Part shown: positions 35,744-42,767 of the stretch, piece after piece
Position numbering within the stretch: position 1 is the stretch's first letter
How the letters are laid out: each line of letters begins with the position of its first letter
Source: Brevibacterium permense
GTDB taxonomy: Bacteria; Actinomycetota; Actinomycetes; Actinomycetales; Brevibacteriaceae
Length of the DNA stretch: 64,000 nt
Direction: 5' to 3'
Assembly: GCF_025506275.1 (NCBI RefSeq)
Contig: NZ_QYCP01000080.1
Coordinates: 1 to 64,000 of the forward strand
Translations under genes and position numbers: made by a program
Notes under the pieces: generated by a model
Told to the model about the DNA's origin: nothing
What the model saw: only the letters and a program-made list of their open reading frames with translations
Databases searched by the model: none

Positions 35744-35911
35744 GGATGTCTCTCCCTCGTGTCTGTGCCAACTGTCCTTTCAAGGTTAGCGGGTGCGTGA
35801 CTGTTGCTGTGCGGCCCCCGTTCGACTGCGGGCCAGACGCCCGGTTGTCGCCTGTCAGCGAGGGGGTGACAAAGGTCTTGGTCGGAACCGCTCAGGAGAG
35901 CATCCGTCGTT

Positions 35912-35941
35912 TTGACCGCTGGCAGAGAGATTGGCTAAAGT
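35912..35941 (+). promoter_or_regulatory. Promoter of tRNA-Thr
   Basis: TTGACC (35912-35917) and TAAAGT (35936-35941), spaced 18 nt, place transcription start a few bases before the tRNA at 35952. The 208-base gap before the tRNA otherwise shows nothing I can name. Confidence 0.6.
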
Positions 35942-35951
35942 TGGTTCGGTT

Positions 35952-36024
35952 GCCGCCTTAGCTCAGTCGGCAGAGCGATTCACTCGTAATGAATAGGTCG
36001 CGGGTTCGATTCCCGCAGGCGGCT
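35952..36024 (+). tRNA. tRNA-Thr(CGU)
   Basis: 73 nt fold as a cloverleaf: acceptor GCCGCCT/AGGCGGC with discriminator T, D-loop AGCTCAGTCGGCAGAGC, anticodon stem ATTCA/TGAAT around CTCGTAA (anticodon CGT, reading ACG Thr), and T-arm GGGTTCGATTCCC. CCA is not encoded. Its last 14 bases begin a 29-bp repeat that recurs at 38074, marking an integration site. Confidence 0.95.
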
Positions 36025-36039
36025 CGGCAACAGCCCCTC
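36011..36039. repeat. Left attachment-site repeat (tRNA 3' end)
   Basis: A 29-bp sequence made of the last 14 bases of tRNA-Thr plus 15 bases downstream. It is identical to 38074-38102; flanking bases differ on both sides. Confidence 0.85.
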
Positions 36040-36068
36040 TGATCAGCAGAAATGATGATCAGAGGGGC
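36033..36068 (+). terminator. tRNA-Thr terminator supplied by the island
   Basis: 13-bp arms (36033-36045 and 36056-36068) with a 10-nt loop, followed by TTCTTCT. Its 5' arm begins inside the attachment repeat. Confidence 0.7.
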
Positions 36069-36091
36069 TTCTTCTCGCCGTTAGATCGTAA

Positions 36092-36115
36092 AACTACGCG
36101 CTAAACTACGCGCTA
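36092..36115. repeat. Two adjacent 12-bp direct repeats beside the left attachment site
   Basis: AACTACGCGCTA occurs twice without a gap (36092-36103, 36104-36115), about 55 bp inside the island. Tandem sites of this size and place are typical of integrase arm-binding or excisionase sites; that role is inferred. Confidence 0.5.
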
Positions 36116-36197
36116 GGGGACCAGTTTCACCTAACGGGCGGCGTAGCCGCCCCGGGCGTCATAGTGAAGATGATCACCGACGTCGGAGGAGACAGAC

Positions 36198-36344
36198 ATG
36201 TCCGCCGAGTCCAACGCCCGATCCCACGCCGAAGCTTTTCGCTGGTGGCGCGGAGCCCCTAACCTCGATGCGACGGAGGCCAAGCGCCGAGATCTAGAAG
36301 CTCTTCGCGACGCCTGCACTGAGTTGTTACACGATCTCAACTGA
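36198..36344 (+). CDS. 48-aa island ORF, unrecognised
   Basis: ATG 36198 is preceded by GGAGGA at 7-nt spacing. The product starts MSAESNARSHAEAFRWWRG and ends in a charged helix (EAKRRDLEALRDACTELLHD). I do not recognise it. After the TGA at 36342 the same frame stays open for 57 further codons (next stop 36516) and continues with LNDDALHQLVRGIQ, so the gene may have been longer and lost its 3' part to a nonsense change. By position it could be an excisionase-like or regulatory protein. Confidence 0.5.
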   Translation: MSAESNARSHAEAFRWWRGAPNLDATEAKRRDLEALRDACTELLHDLN

Positions 36345-36501
36345 CTGAACGATGATGCCCTGCACCAGCTGGTACGGGGCATCCAAGTTCGACGACCACT
36401 GCCAAGGCTGGCAGGAGTGCGCCATCGAAGGGAAAACTCACAAATCGAAGTTGCGAATCAGAATTCTCTGATCCGCCGGAACTGTCGATCACGGTCGAGA
36501 C

Positions 36502-36975
36502 TCAGCTCGGTGCGTTGAGACAAACGATCGTTGAATGGATTTGCCAGAACATGGACCAAGGTAGAGGTGCCCCGAGCGCGGACCCTTCGAGGAATGTTAA
36601 GTGCACAGGCCAGCCATCGCGATAAGAGCTGACGAGGTCTGCGAGGCCGGAGTGGGTCAACGTGAGTAACGTGCCGTCGCCATGAGGGGCCATGCTCCAC
36701 GCCACATCGGTGCCAGTCTCATCGGGGAACTTCCACGAATAGGTCAACGCACTCAAGACTTCAAACTTCTCAACCGTCGACTCGCATAGATAGCCGTCGC
36801 CATGGTCTATCGCGAATGACGACCCCGAAGAAATCGAGCCAGAGACAACCGTCCCAAGCCACTCTCCAATGTGAGACGACGTGGTCAGGGCCTCCCATGC
36901 TCGGACGACTGGGGCGTTGATGACCCACCCGACATGCAACTCTGATTCGTCGGACTCTACCGAAACTAACGGCAT
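36502..36975 (-). CDS. SRPBCC/AHSA1-domain protein
   Basis: A 157-aa START-like fold protein. APVVRAWEALTTSSHIGEWLG near the N-terminus and FPDETGTDVAWSMAPHGDGTLLTLTHSGL match the AHSA1 (activator of Hsp90 ATPase homologue 1-like) family, which binds hydrophobic ligands. ATG 36975 is chosen because AAAGGG lies 7 nt upstream; ATG 36993 is possible. It follows the VOC gene by 33 nt on the same strand. Confidence 0.75.
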   Translation of the reverse strand: MPLVSVESDESELHVGWVINAPVVRAWEALTTSSHIGEWLGTVVSGSISSGSSFAIDHGDGYLCESTVEKFEVLSALTYSWKFPDETGTDVAWSMAPHGDGTLLTLTHSGLADLVSSYRDGWPVHLTFLEGSALGAPLPWSMFWQIHSTIVCLNAPS

Positions 36976-37008
36976 CTGATTACCCTTTCGCATCGGTGTG
37001 TATCGCCG

Positions 37009-37416
37009 TCACTGTATGCCATCGACAGTCACTCTCTCGTCGCCTGAGTTCCCGAACCCGATGCTCGGGATGTCTTCTGAGCACATCGACAAATCGAGGT
37101 ACCGGAGAACAGTTCCGTCACAATCTACTGCGCCATACTTGCCGACCGGCACGTTCATCGGCGGTATAACCCAAGAGCTAGTTCCTCCGAGGCCGGTTTT
37201 CGACACGTCGTCGACCAGCAGTACTGGACCAGCCCCAAGGGCTCGCTCTGAAGAGTCGTCTTCAATCATCACAAAAGCGCGCTCATTCGCTCCGACAATC
37301 GCCGTCTGCGGATCCGGCCTCCACAGGAACTCAAGACCTCCCCCAACGTAAGGGGCGGCTGTCCTCGCGAGATCATTCGTGGGAATCATGGTGAAAGCGT
37401 GCGCGAGGATCTTCAT
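37009..37416 (-). CDS. VOC-superfamily (glyoxalase-like) protein
   Basis: A 135-aa single-unit vicinal-oxygen-chelate fold protein: MKILAHAFTMIPTNDLARTA is the usual first strand and helix, followed by GGLEFLWRPDP and two further strand blocks. Few canonical metal ligands are apparent, so catalysis is uncertain; some family members simply bind drugs. It lies between a second VOC gene and the SRPBCC gene on the same strand. Confidence 0.65.
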   Translation of the reverse strand: MKILAHAFTMIPTNDLARTAAPYVGGGLEFLWRPDPQTAIVGANERAFVMIEDDSSERALGAGPVLLVDDVSKTGLGGTSSWVIPPMNVPVGKYGAVDCDGTVLRYLDLSMCSEDIPSIGFGNSGDERVTVDGIQ

Positions 37417-37543
37417 AACCCGGCCCTCATTTTGCTGAACTGGGACTCGACGTCGTCATCGAAGTCCTCAAAGCTCACTGTAGCGCGTTTCGCTGTTGCG
37501 ACGCTGGTACCTCCAGTCTGCCGCCTGCGATCACCCCGCGGTG

Positions 37544-38014
37544 CTACTTCTGGTGCGATCCCTCATACTCGATGAACTGCGCATCGTCGTTGACCGAAGT
37601 TCCCCGGTATTCCACCTGCTGTCCACTGGGCACAAGATCTTGGTAGTAGCCAAGCCAATTACCCCACGGGTCGGAGAAGTCGACAAACGAAACAACTCCA
37701 GGCAGCTGCGAGGGCTCGGAATGCTCAATCCCTGACGAGTCGAGAAAGTCCAGCGCAGCACGGAGATCGAGCACACGGAATCGCATTCTCTTGTGCATAG
37801 GCGCTGCGTCTGCTTTGCCTCCGACCTGAACCCAGCATTCTTGGCCAGAGATCGGAGACCACTCGAAGAAATCATCATGCGGCTCGAACTCCGGTTCGCG
37901 GCCGAATAGCGCGCTGTAGAACGAACGAGCTTTTTCAGTCTCGTCGGTCGGCACGTACACCTGCACGGTGACACCCGCTGTAAAGGGAGCAGAGTTCGTG
38001 GAACCGTTACTCAT
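37544..38014 (-). CDS. VOC-superfamily protein
   Basis: A 156-aa glyoxalase/bleomycin-resistance-fold protein: VTVQVYVPTDETEKARSFYS begins the first unit and PGVVSFVDFSDPWGNWLGYY is the diagnostic final block (DPxGN). ATG 38014 has GGGAG at good spacing and is preferred to ATG 38029. The gene begins 60 bp inside the right attachment repeat and is the first gene of the probable island operon VOC-VOC-SRPBCC. Confidence 0.8.
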   Translation of the reverse strand: MSNGSTNSAPFTAGVTVQVYVPTDETEKARSFYSALFGREPEFEPHDDFFEWSPISGQECWVQVGGKADAAPMHKRMRFRVLDLRAALDFLDSSGIEHSEPSQLPGVVSFVDFSDPWGNWLGYYQDLVPSGQQVEYRGTSVNDDAQFIEYEGSHQK

Positions 38015-38073
38015 AGCTGTATCTCCCATATCGGTAGAAGTGGAATTGATCGTCGTGGTAACACCGTGACCCC

Positions 38074-38102
38074 TCCCGCAGGCGGCTCGGCAACAGCCCC
38101 TC
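38074..38102. repeat. Right attachment-site repeat
   Basis: Perfect 29-bp copy of the tRNA-Thr 3' end region at 36011-36039. No tRNA body lies upstream, so this is the displaced end of the integration site. Confidence 0.85.
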
Positions 38103-38138
38103 CCACCAGAGCAAAATCTGGCTCGGGAGGGGCTTTTT
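38095..38138 (+). terminator. Ancestral tRNA-Thr terminator, now orphaned
   Basis: A 10-bp outer stem (38095-38104 with 38125-38134), an inner CCAGA/TCTGG stem and TTTTT at the end. It follows the right repeat exactly as the island's hairpin follows the left one, so it is probably the tRNA's original terminator. Confidence 0.8.
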
Positions 38139-38171
38139 CGTAGCTGCAGCGCCTTTCAGGCATGGCCCGTC

Positions 38172-38732
38172 TCAGCAAGGCGGCGGAGCGAAAACGGTTT
38201 CGACCGCTTGGCAAGCCGATTGTAGACTGTGGCTGAGGTCGTCAGTGGTGCTCGTTCGGCTGACCATCAGACACATCACTTCACCGTCGACGGACGTCGT
38301 CGTATGAAAGCTACCCGGGGACATAACGATTCCCTGCCCCGGGCGGACCAGGAACCGTTTGACCGTTCCATTGTCGACATCGTTGCGGAAAAGGTGCTGG
38401 ACGATCGTGCCGGAGATGGGAATGAGCGCCTGCTCGGTGAGCAGGTGCGACTCGAACTCTTCTGGCGGCGCACTGCGGTCGTACGACACCCACAGGAGAT
38501 CAGTGCTTCCGGCGTCGCCCGGGTCGAAGAGCGAGGCGCGGAAGAACGAGGTTGCCTCTGACATGAATGCTGACGAACCTTGCATTCGCTGGGCGTGGAA
38601 ATCCATCACCCTGCCGAATTGTGCGAAGGCTTCCGGTGTCAGCTCGAGCATTCCGTCCCGCGCGAGATCTGAGTGTTTGGGCCGGTCCGAGCTCTCATGA
38701 AAGCGAGAAGGTGACTTCAAGGTCCACTTCAT
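38172..38732 (-). CDS. Cupin-fold protein, ureidoglycolate-lyase-like
   Basis: A 186-aa protein beginning MKWTLKSPSRFH with a cupin-like core: SGTIVQHLFRNDVDNG, RFLVRPGQGIVMSPGSFHTT and GEVMCLMVSR. The arrangement resembles AllA-type ureidoglycolate lyases and their relatives, which act on small nitrogen-rich acids. It overlaps the DUF2848 gene by 4 nt (ATGA), so the two work together. The neighbouring transporter, GntR regulator and nitrilase suggest breakdown of a nitrogen-containing organic acid. The exact reaction is unproven. Confidence 0.55.
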   Translation of the reverse strand: MKWTLKSPSRFHESSDRPKHSDLARDGMLELTPEAFAQFGRVMDFHAQRMQGSSAFMSEATSFFRASLFDPGDAGSTDLLWVSYDRSAPPEEFESHLLTEQALIPISGTIVQHLFRNDVDNGTVKRFLVRPGQGIVMSPGSFHTTTSVDGEVMCLMVSRTSTTDDLSHSLQSACQAVETVFAPPPC

Positions 38733-39409
38733 CCAACCGGCTCCGGCATTTTTTCCACGGTGTATGTCATCTCGATGCTGTCCTCGGTGCGCGGGTCGAA
38801 CAGGCGCACTCGCCAGCGCGGGGCGAACTGGTCAACACTCTCGGCCATGGGAATGGTGCCGGAGATGAGGACGGTGCCCGGATTCGCGACCTCCTTGGCC
38901 TTGAGCTCGTTCAGCCAGTAGCTCGGAGGCAACAGATCGGCGAAGCTTCCATCCTGAAGCTGCGATTCGACGCCATCCGCATTGGTCACGAAGGACTCGA
39001 TGCGGATCTCGTCGATGTGATCAGCAATTTCCTCATAGGACCATGCCCGCTTGGCCAGAATGTTCGGTGCGGCGTTCTTGCTCCATGCCACTCCATACAC
39101 TTCGAGGTCGCGATCGGTCTGATCGCTGGCCGCTGTGATGAGAACGCCGCGGTCCGATACGACCAGCGCCCATTCGGCCTCCCCGGAAGACTTTCCGTGC
39201 TGGACCGTCACGGTTTCGGTCTGCTGAGCAAGATAAGGAGACACGGGGTATAGGGCGGGCACCTGGCTGGGGCCGGGGACTCCAAGCGCGGCCAGTTCGT
39301 CAATATGATGCTGAACGGCCTCTTGGTTTCGGCCGGCATAGCCGGCGTTGAGGAGCCTGTCGACGTGTACGTCGACGGTGGTCTTGTCTGGGAGTTCGAA
39401 GGTCAGCAT
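38729..39409 (-). CDS. DUF2848 protein
   Basis: A 226-aa protein with the hallmarks of DUF2848: an N-terminal LTFELPDKTTVDVHVDRLLNAGYAGRN-type block (residues 2-28) and the C-terminal NPGTVLISGTIPMAE with WRVRLFDPRTEDSIEMTY. This layout resembles fumarylacetoacetate-hydrolase-like enzymes, but the reaction is unknown. AAGGAAGA precedes the ATG. It is the first gene of a leftward operon with the cupin gene, divergent from the transporter and sharing an operator at 39460-39476. Confidence 0.75.
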   Translation of the reverse strand: MLTFELPDKTTVDVHVDRLLNAGYAGRNQEAVQHHIDELAALGVPGPSQVPALYPVSPYLAQQTETVTVQHGKSSGEAEWALVVSDRGVLITAASDQTDRDLEVYGVAWSKNAAPNILAKRAWSYEEIADHIDEIRIESFVTNADGVESQLQDGSFADLLPPSYWLNELKAKEVANPGTVLISGTIPMAESVDQFAPRWRVRLFDPRTEDSIEMTYTVEKMPEPVG

Positions 39410-39449
39410 GGTGTCTTCTTCCTTGTAACTGATGAGCTTTCGTTTGGTG

Positions 39450-39477
39450 TTGTCTCATTGTATACAGCCTGTATACT
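39450..39477. promoter_or_regulatory. Divergent promoter with GntR-type operator
   Basis: GTATACA-GCC-TGTATAC (39460-39476) is a perfect 7-3-7 inverted repeat. It sits between TTGTCT (39450-39455) and overlaps TATACT (39472-39477), a 16-nt spaced -35/-10 pair for the transporter gene at 39548; a TACAAT on the other strand could serve the DUF2848 gene. Operators of this form are used by FCD-type GntR regulators, and one is encoded at 41062-41706. Confidence 0.65.
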
Positions 39478-39547
39478 GTAAGCGCAATCACAGTTCCCGC
39501 CGCAGAGTCGCAGGCGAGGATTGCCCAGACAGATGAAAGGGATTGCT

Positions 39548-40918
39548 ATGCAGAGTGCATCAACAACCCATCCGCCGGTGGCGCGGAAGGACCTCATCAA
39601 GGCTTTCTCCGCCAGCCTGAGCGGCACCACGCTCGAGTGGTACGACTTCGCCATCTATTCGGCTGCCGCGGCCATCGTCTTCCCCGTGCTCTTCTTCCCT
39701 TCAGGTGATCCGATGGTCGGCGTGCTGCTGGCCTTTTCGACCTACGCAGTCGGTTACGTCTCCCGGCCGTTGGGCGGAATCGTCTTCGGCCGCCTTGGCG
39801 ACAAGGTCGGCCGGAAGAAGGTCCTGGTCTGGACTCTTGTGCTCATCGGAGTCTCGACATGTCTCATCGGTGTCCTCCCGACCTACCAGAGCATCTCTCT
39901 GTGGGCTCCACTCTTCCTGGTGCTGCTGCGCTTTGCCCAGGGAATCGGTGTCGGTGGTGAATGGGGCGGCGCTGTCCTCCTGTCGAGCGAATATGGCGAT
40001 CCGCGCTACCGCGGCTTCTGGTCGTCGGCTGCTCAGATCGGACCTCCAGCCGGCAATCTCATGGCGAACGGCGCCTTCGCAGGTCTGACTCTCGCCCTCA
40101 GTGAAGAGCAGTTCTTCGCTTGGGGTTGGCGCGTTGCGTTCCTCGTGTCGGCGTTGCTCGTGCTCTTCGGCCTGTGGATCCGCCTCAAGCTCGAAGATAC
40201 CCCGGTCTTCAAAGCAGTCGAACAGTCGGGCGAGCGTCCCGAGAAGCCGATCACCGAACTACTGCAGTCCGAGTCCCGCCCGCTGCTCTCGGCGATCCTC
40301 GCCCGCATCGGGCCTGACGTCACCTACGCACTCTTCACGGTCTTCACTCTCGCTTACGGCACGATTGTGCTCGACCTCGAACGGACCACGGTGCTGGGTG
40401 CAGTCATGCTCGGCTCGGCCTTTCAGGTCGTCTGTATTCCGTTGGCCGGCTACCTTTCGGACATTATCAACCGCCGTCTTATCTATGGCGTCGCCGCGGT
40501 GGGCGCAGTGGCATGGACCTTCGTGTTCTTCAGCAAGCTCGAATCAGGAGACGCAACCTGGATGTACGTCGGCATTCCAGTCGGGCTGTTCTTCCACTCG
40601 CTCATGTATGGGCCGCAGGCGGCGTTCGTCGTTGAGCAGTTCACGCCTCGACTGAGGTACACCGGCTCGTCACTGGCCTACACGATCGCCGGCGTGCTCG
40701 GCGGAGCGATTGCGCCGATGATGTTCACGCTGCTGCTCGACAACACCGGAACCTGGGTGTGGGTGGCCGTGTATCTGGCCGGAGCTGTGACTCTCACTCT
40801 GATCGGTCTGATCATGGGACGAAACAATAACGTCCAGGAAGACATCGACCACCTTGAGAAGCTTGCAGCCGCACAACTCTCGGCGGACTCAGCCGACGAG
40901 GTGGCTGCGAGTCATTGA
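39548..40918 (+). CDS. MFS transporter, metabolite:H+ symporter (MHS/ShiA-ProP) family
   Basis: A 456-aa twelve-helix symporter. SLSGTTLEWYDFAIYSAAAA and GRLGDKVGRKKVLV are the family marks (EWYDF and the loop 2-3 motif), followed by RFAQGIGVGGEWGGAV. MHS proteins take up organic acids or compatible solutes with protons. ATG 39548 is selected because AAAGGG precedes it; an in-frame ATG at 39521 is less likely. The operator at 39460 controls it, and a hairpin at 40933 ends the transcript. Its substrate is probably what the cupin, DUF2848 and nitrilase proteins degrade. Confidence 0.9.
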   Translation: MQSASTTHPPVARKDLIKAFSASLSGTTLEWYDFAIYSAAAAIVFPVLFFPSGDPMVGVLLAFSTYAVGYVSRPLGGIVFGRLGDKVGRKKVLVWTLVLIGVSTCLIGVLPTYQSISLWAPLFLVLLRFAQGIGVGGEWGGAVLLSSEYGDPRYRGFWSSAAQIGPPAGNLMANGAFAGLTLALSEEQFFAWGWRVAFLVSALLVLFGLWIRLKLEDTPVFKAVEQSGERPEKPITELLQSESRPLLSAILARIGPDVTYALFTVFTLAYGTIVLDLERTTVLGAVMLGSAFQVVCIPLAGYLSDIINRRLIYGVAAVGAVAWTFVFFSKLESGDATWMYVGIPVGLFFHSLMYGPQAAFVVEQFTPRLRYTGSSLAYTIAGVLGGAIAPMMFTLLLDNTGTWVWVAVYLAGAVTLTLIGLIMGRNNNVQEDIDHLEKLAAAQLSADSADEVAASH

Positions 40919-40932
40919 GTTCGACGAGCCAT

Positions 40933-40963
40933 GTGTTCCGGCGGCCCACGGTCGCCGGAACAC
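40933..40963. terminator. Hairpin terminator after the transporter
   Basis: 11-bp perfect arms (40933-40943 and 40953-40963) with a 9-nt loop, between the transporter and the convergent GntR gene. The rest of the 143-base gap is featureless. Confidence 0.65.
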
Positions 40964-41061
40964 TGCGCGCTTCGAGGGGCTCCAGAGTCATCGGTGAATG
41001 CGAAGCAAGAAGTCGAGAACGAAACCCGAGGGGAGAGCATGCTCGTCGTGGGCTGAGGGTC

Positions 41062-41706
41062 TCAGCGGGAGAGCAAGAGATTCTGAGTTTGTGCGATGTG
41101 TTCGCAGATCGCCGCGGCGGTGGCGTCGTAGTCGCCTAACTTCAGTGCCTCGAGTATCCGAGAATGCTCATCGAGTACCTGCGCTGGTCGGTCGGCGCTG
41201 GTCCACGTCGCAGAGATTCCGAAGCGAACGTGCTTGACCCGCAGGCGGGTATAGATGTCGCTGAGTACACGGTTTCCTGCTGCGTCGACCATAGATGCAT
41301 GAAAGCGCTGATCGAGATTGATGAAATCGGGAATCGTATCGGGGGAGACGGGAAGCTCCACCTGCTGGCGATAGAGATCGTCCATGGTCGCAACCGGAGC
41401 TTCACCGGAATTTAGGATCTGTCGAGCCGTCTCGAGTTCGATCATCTGCCGGACTTCCATCGTCTCGCGGACCTCACGATCGTCACTGGGGCGAATATAG
41501 GCTCCGCGGTGCGGAATGAGATCGACGAGCCCGTCTGAAGCGAGCATGATGAGCGCTTCGCGGATCGGAGTGCGGGACAGGCCGAACCGTTTGACCAGAT
41601 CCCCTTCGGTCAGGAAGGTTCCTTGAATCGCAGGATCCGTCAGAACGAGGTCCCGCAGGCGCTCATAGGCGGTCCGGCGTGCGGCGGGACCTGACGAAGT
41701 CTGCAT
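41062..41706 (-). CDS. GntR-family (FCD) transcriptional regulator
   Basis: A 214-aa regulator. The N-terminal winged helix includes EGDLVKRFGLSRTPIREAL and LVDLIPHRGAYI; the C-terminal FCD ligand domain has the metal-binding HASMVDAAGN and DEHSRILEAL segments. ATG 41706 has AAGGTGGG upstream and gives a normal family length. It presumably binds the GTATACA repeat upstream of the transporter, releasing when the substrate is present. A TGCTGG-ACAA-CCAGCA repeat (41726-41741) lies in the gap to the divergent nitrilase gene. Confidence 0.88.
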   Translation of the reverse strand: MQTSSGPAARRTAYERLRDLVLTDPAIQGTFLTEGDLVKRFGLSRTPIREALIMLASDGLVDLIPHRGAYIRPSDDREVRETMEVRQMIELETARQILNSGEAPVATMDDLYRQQVELPVSPDTIPDFINLDQRFHASMVDAAGNRVLSDIYTRLRVKHVRFGISATWTSADRPAQVLDEHSRILEALKLGDYDATAAAICEHIAQTQNLLLSR

Positions 41707-41789
41707 GCAACCCACCTTAGTCGTTTGCTGGACAACCAGCATTCGCCGCACGAGAGTCGTTCGATTCAAAGAAAGAAGAGGAGAGAGAT

Positions 41790-42620
41790 ATGAAGATCGC
41801 GTTGGTTCAGATGAACTCGACGGGAGACCTGCAGGCCAACCTCGACAAGGTCGCGGGCTACACGGAGGCGGCAGCGGGTGAAGGTGCGCGGCTCGTGGTC
41901 TTCCCTGAGGCCACGCAGATCGCTTTCGGGCACGACTTGGCGCGTACGGCGGCGGATGACGAAGGCAAGTGGATTCAGTCAATCACCGAGATCGCACGGG
42001 AGAACGACATTGTGATCGCCGTGGGCGTCTTCCGCCCCGGCATCAACGGGACTGTAACCAACAGTCTCGTGGTCCGCGGTGTCGATGACGGTCGCGAGGT
42101 CAGTGCCGACTACGACAAGATCCATCTCTACGATGCCTTCGGCCACCGAGAATCGGATTCGGTGACCGCAGGGGAGTCGGTGCGCACGTTCCGCCTCGGC
42201 GATGTGACCTTCGGTCTGGCGATCTGCTACGACGTGCGATTCCCCGCGTTGTTCACGGCCCAAGCGCGAGCGGGAGCCGATGCGATCATCCTTGCGACGT
42301 CGTGGGGCGCAGGTCCAGGCAAGGCCGACCAGTGGAAGCTCTTGGGACCGGCCAGGGCGTTGGACTCAACAGCTTATGTGCTCGCGTGTGACCAGGCAGA
42401 TCCCGCGGTTACAGGGGTGCCGGCGAAGGGTGGCAGCCCGACGGGGATCGGCCATTCGTATGTTGCTGCTCCGAACGGTGAACTGCTCGCCGAGGCGGGG
42501 CGTGGTGAAGAGATCATCTTCGCTGACATCGACCCGGACAGAATTGCGGACATCCGCGCCTCGCTGCCCGTTCTCGATAACTCTCGTCTGGAGAAAGGCA
42601 TTCGTGTCGAATGCATCTGA
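41790..42620 (+). CDS. Carbon-nitrogen hydrolase (nitrilase superfamily)
   Basis: A 276-aa amidase or nitrilase-like enzyme hydrolysing a C-N bond in a small amide, nitrile or carbamoyl compound. The catalytic triad is complete: Glu40 (VVFPEAT), Lys110 (DYDKIHLYD) and Cys146 (AICYDVRFP), with the usual FG(H) and GIGHSYVAAPNGE blocks. The sequence is closest in style to omega-amidase/deaminated-glutathione amidase members (branch uncertain). AGAGGAGAGAG precedes the start. It is divergent from the GntR gene and likely part of the same catabolic unit. Confidence 0.85.
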   Translation: MKIALVQMNSTGDLQANLDKVAGYTEAAAGEGARLVVFPEATQIAFGHDLARTAADDEGKWIQSITEIARENDIVIAVGVFRPGINGTVTNSLVVRGVDDGREVSADYDKIHLYDAFGHRESDSVTAGESVRTFRLGDVTFGLAICYDVRFPALFTAQARAGADAIILATSWGAGPGKADQWKLLGPARALDSTAYVLACDQADPAVTGVPAKGGSPTGIGHSYVAAPNGELLAEAGRGEEIIFADIDPDRIADIRASLPVLDNSRLEKGIRVECI

Positions 42621-42677
42621 ATCAAGATAGTCAGCTGGCTGACTAATGGAGCACCCGGCACGGGCATATTAGCGAGA

Positions 42678-42717
42678 GCCCCTTCCGATCCAGCATGCAT
42701 GCTGGATCGGAAGGGGC
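42678..42717. terminator. Perfect 40-bp palindrome
   Basis: 20-nt arms meet with no loop (centre between 42697 and 42698; central GCATGC). It separates the nitrilase gene from the convergent secreted-protein gene and probably terminates both. Confidence 0.6.
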
Positions 42718-42767
42718 GGATTACGTCGTGTCGTGCGTTCTCGGCCGGTAGCCGATTCTTCAGACGC

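Larger units (their letters stand above)
36011..38102. mobile_element. Mini genomic island integrated at tRNA-Thr
   Basis: The segment between two perfect 29-bp direct repeats (36011-36039 and 38074-38102) has the structure of an element integrated into the 3' end of a tRNA gene: the left copy rebuilds the tRNA end and the right copy lies free. The unit length is 2,063 bp. It carries a 48-aa ORF, one SRPBCC gene and two VOC genes, with visibly lower GC and looser codon choice than neighbours. No integrase or transposase is present, so it must be a decayed island or one mobilised in trans. Each repeat is followed by its own terminator hairpin. Confidence 0.75.

Noticed and set aside
41726-41741. 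TGCTGG-ACAA-CCAGCA as a second GntR operator
   Set aside because: Its sequence is unlike the GTATACA operator, so the same protein is unlikely to bind both; it may just be a chance repeat.
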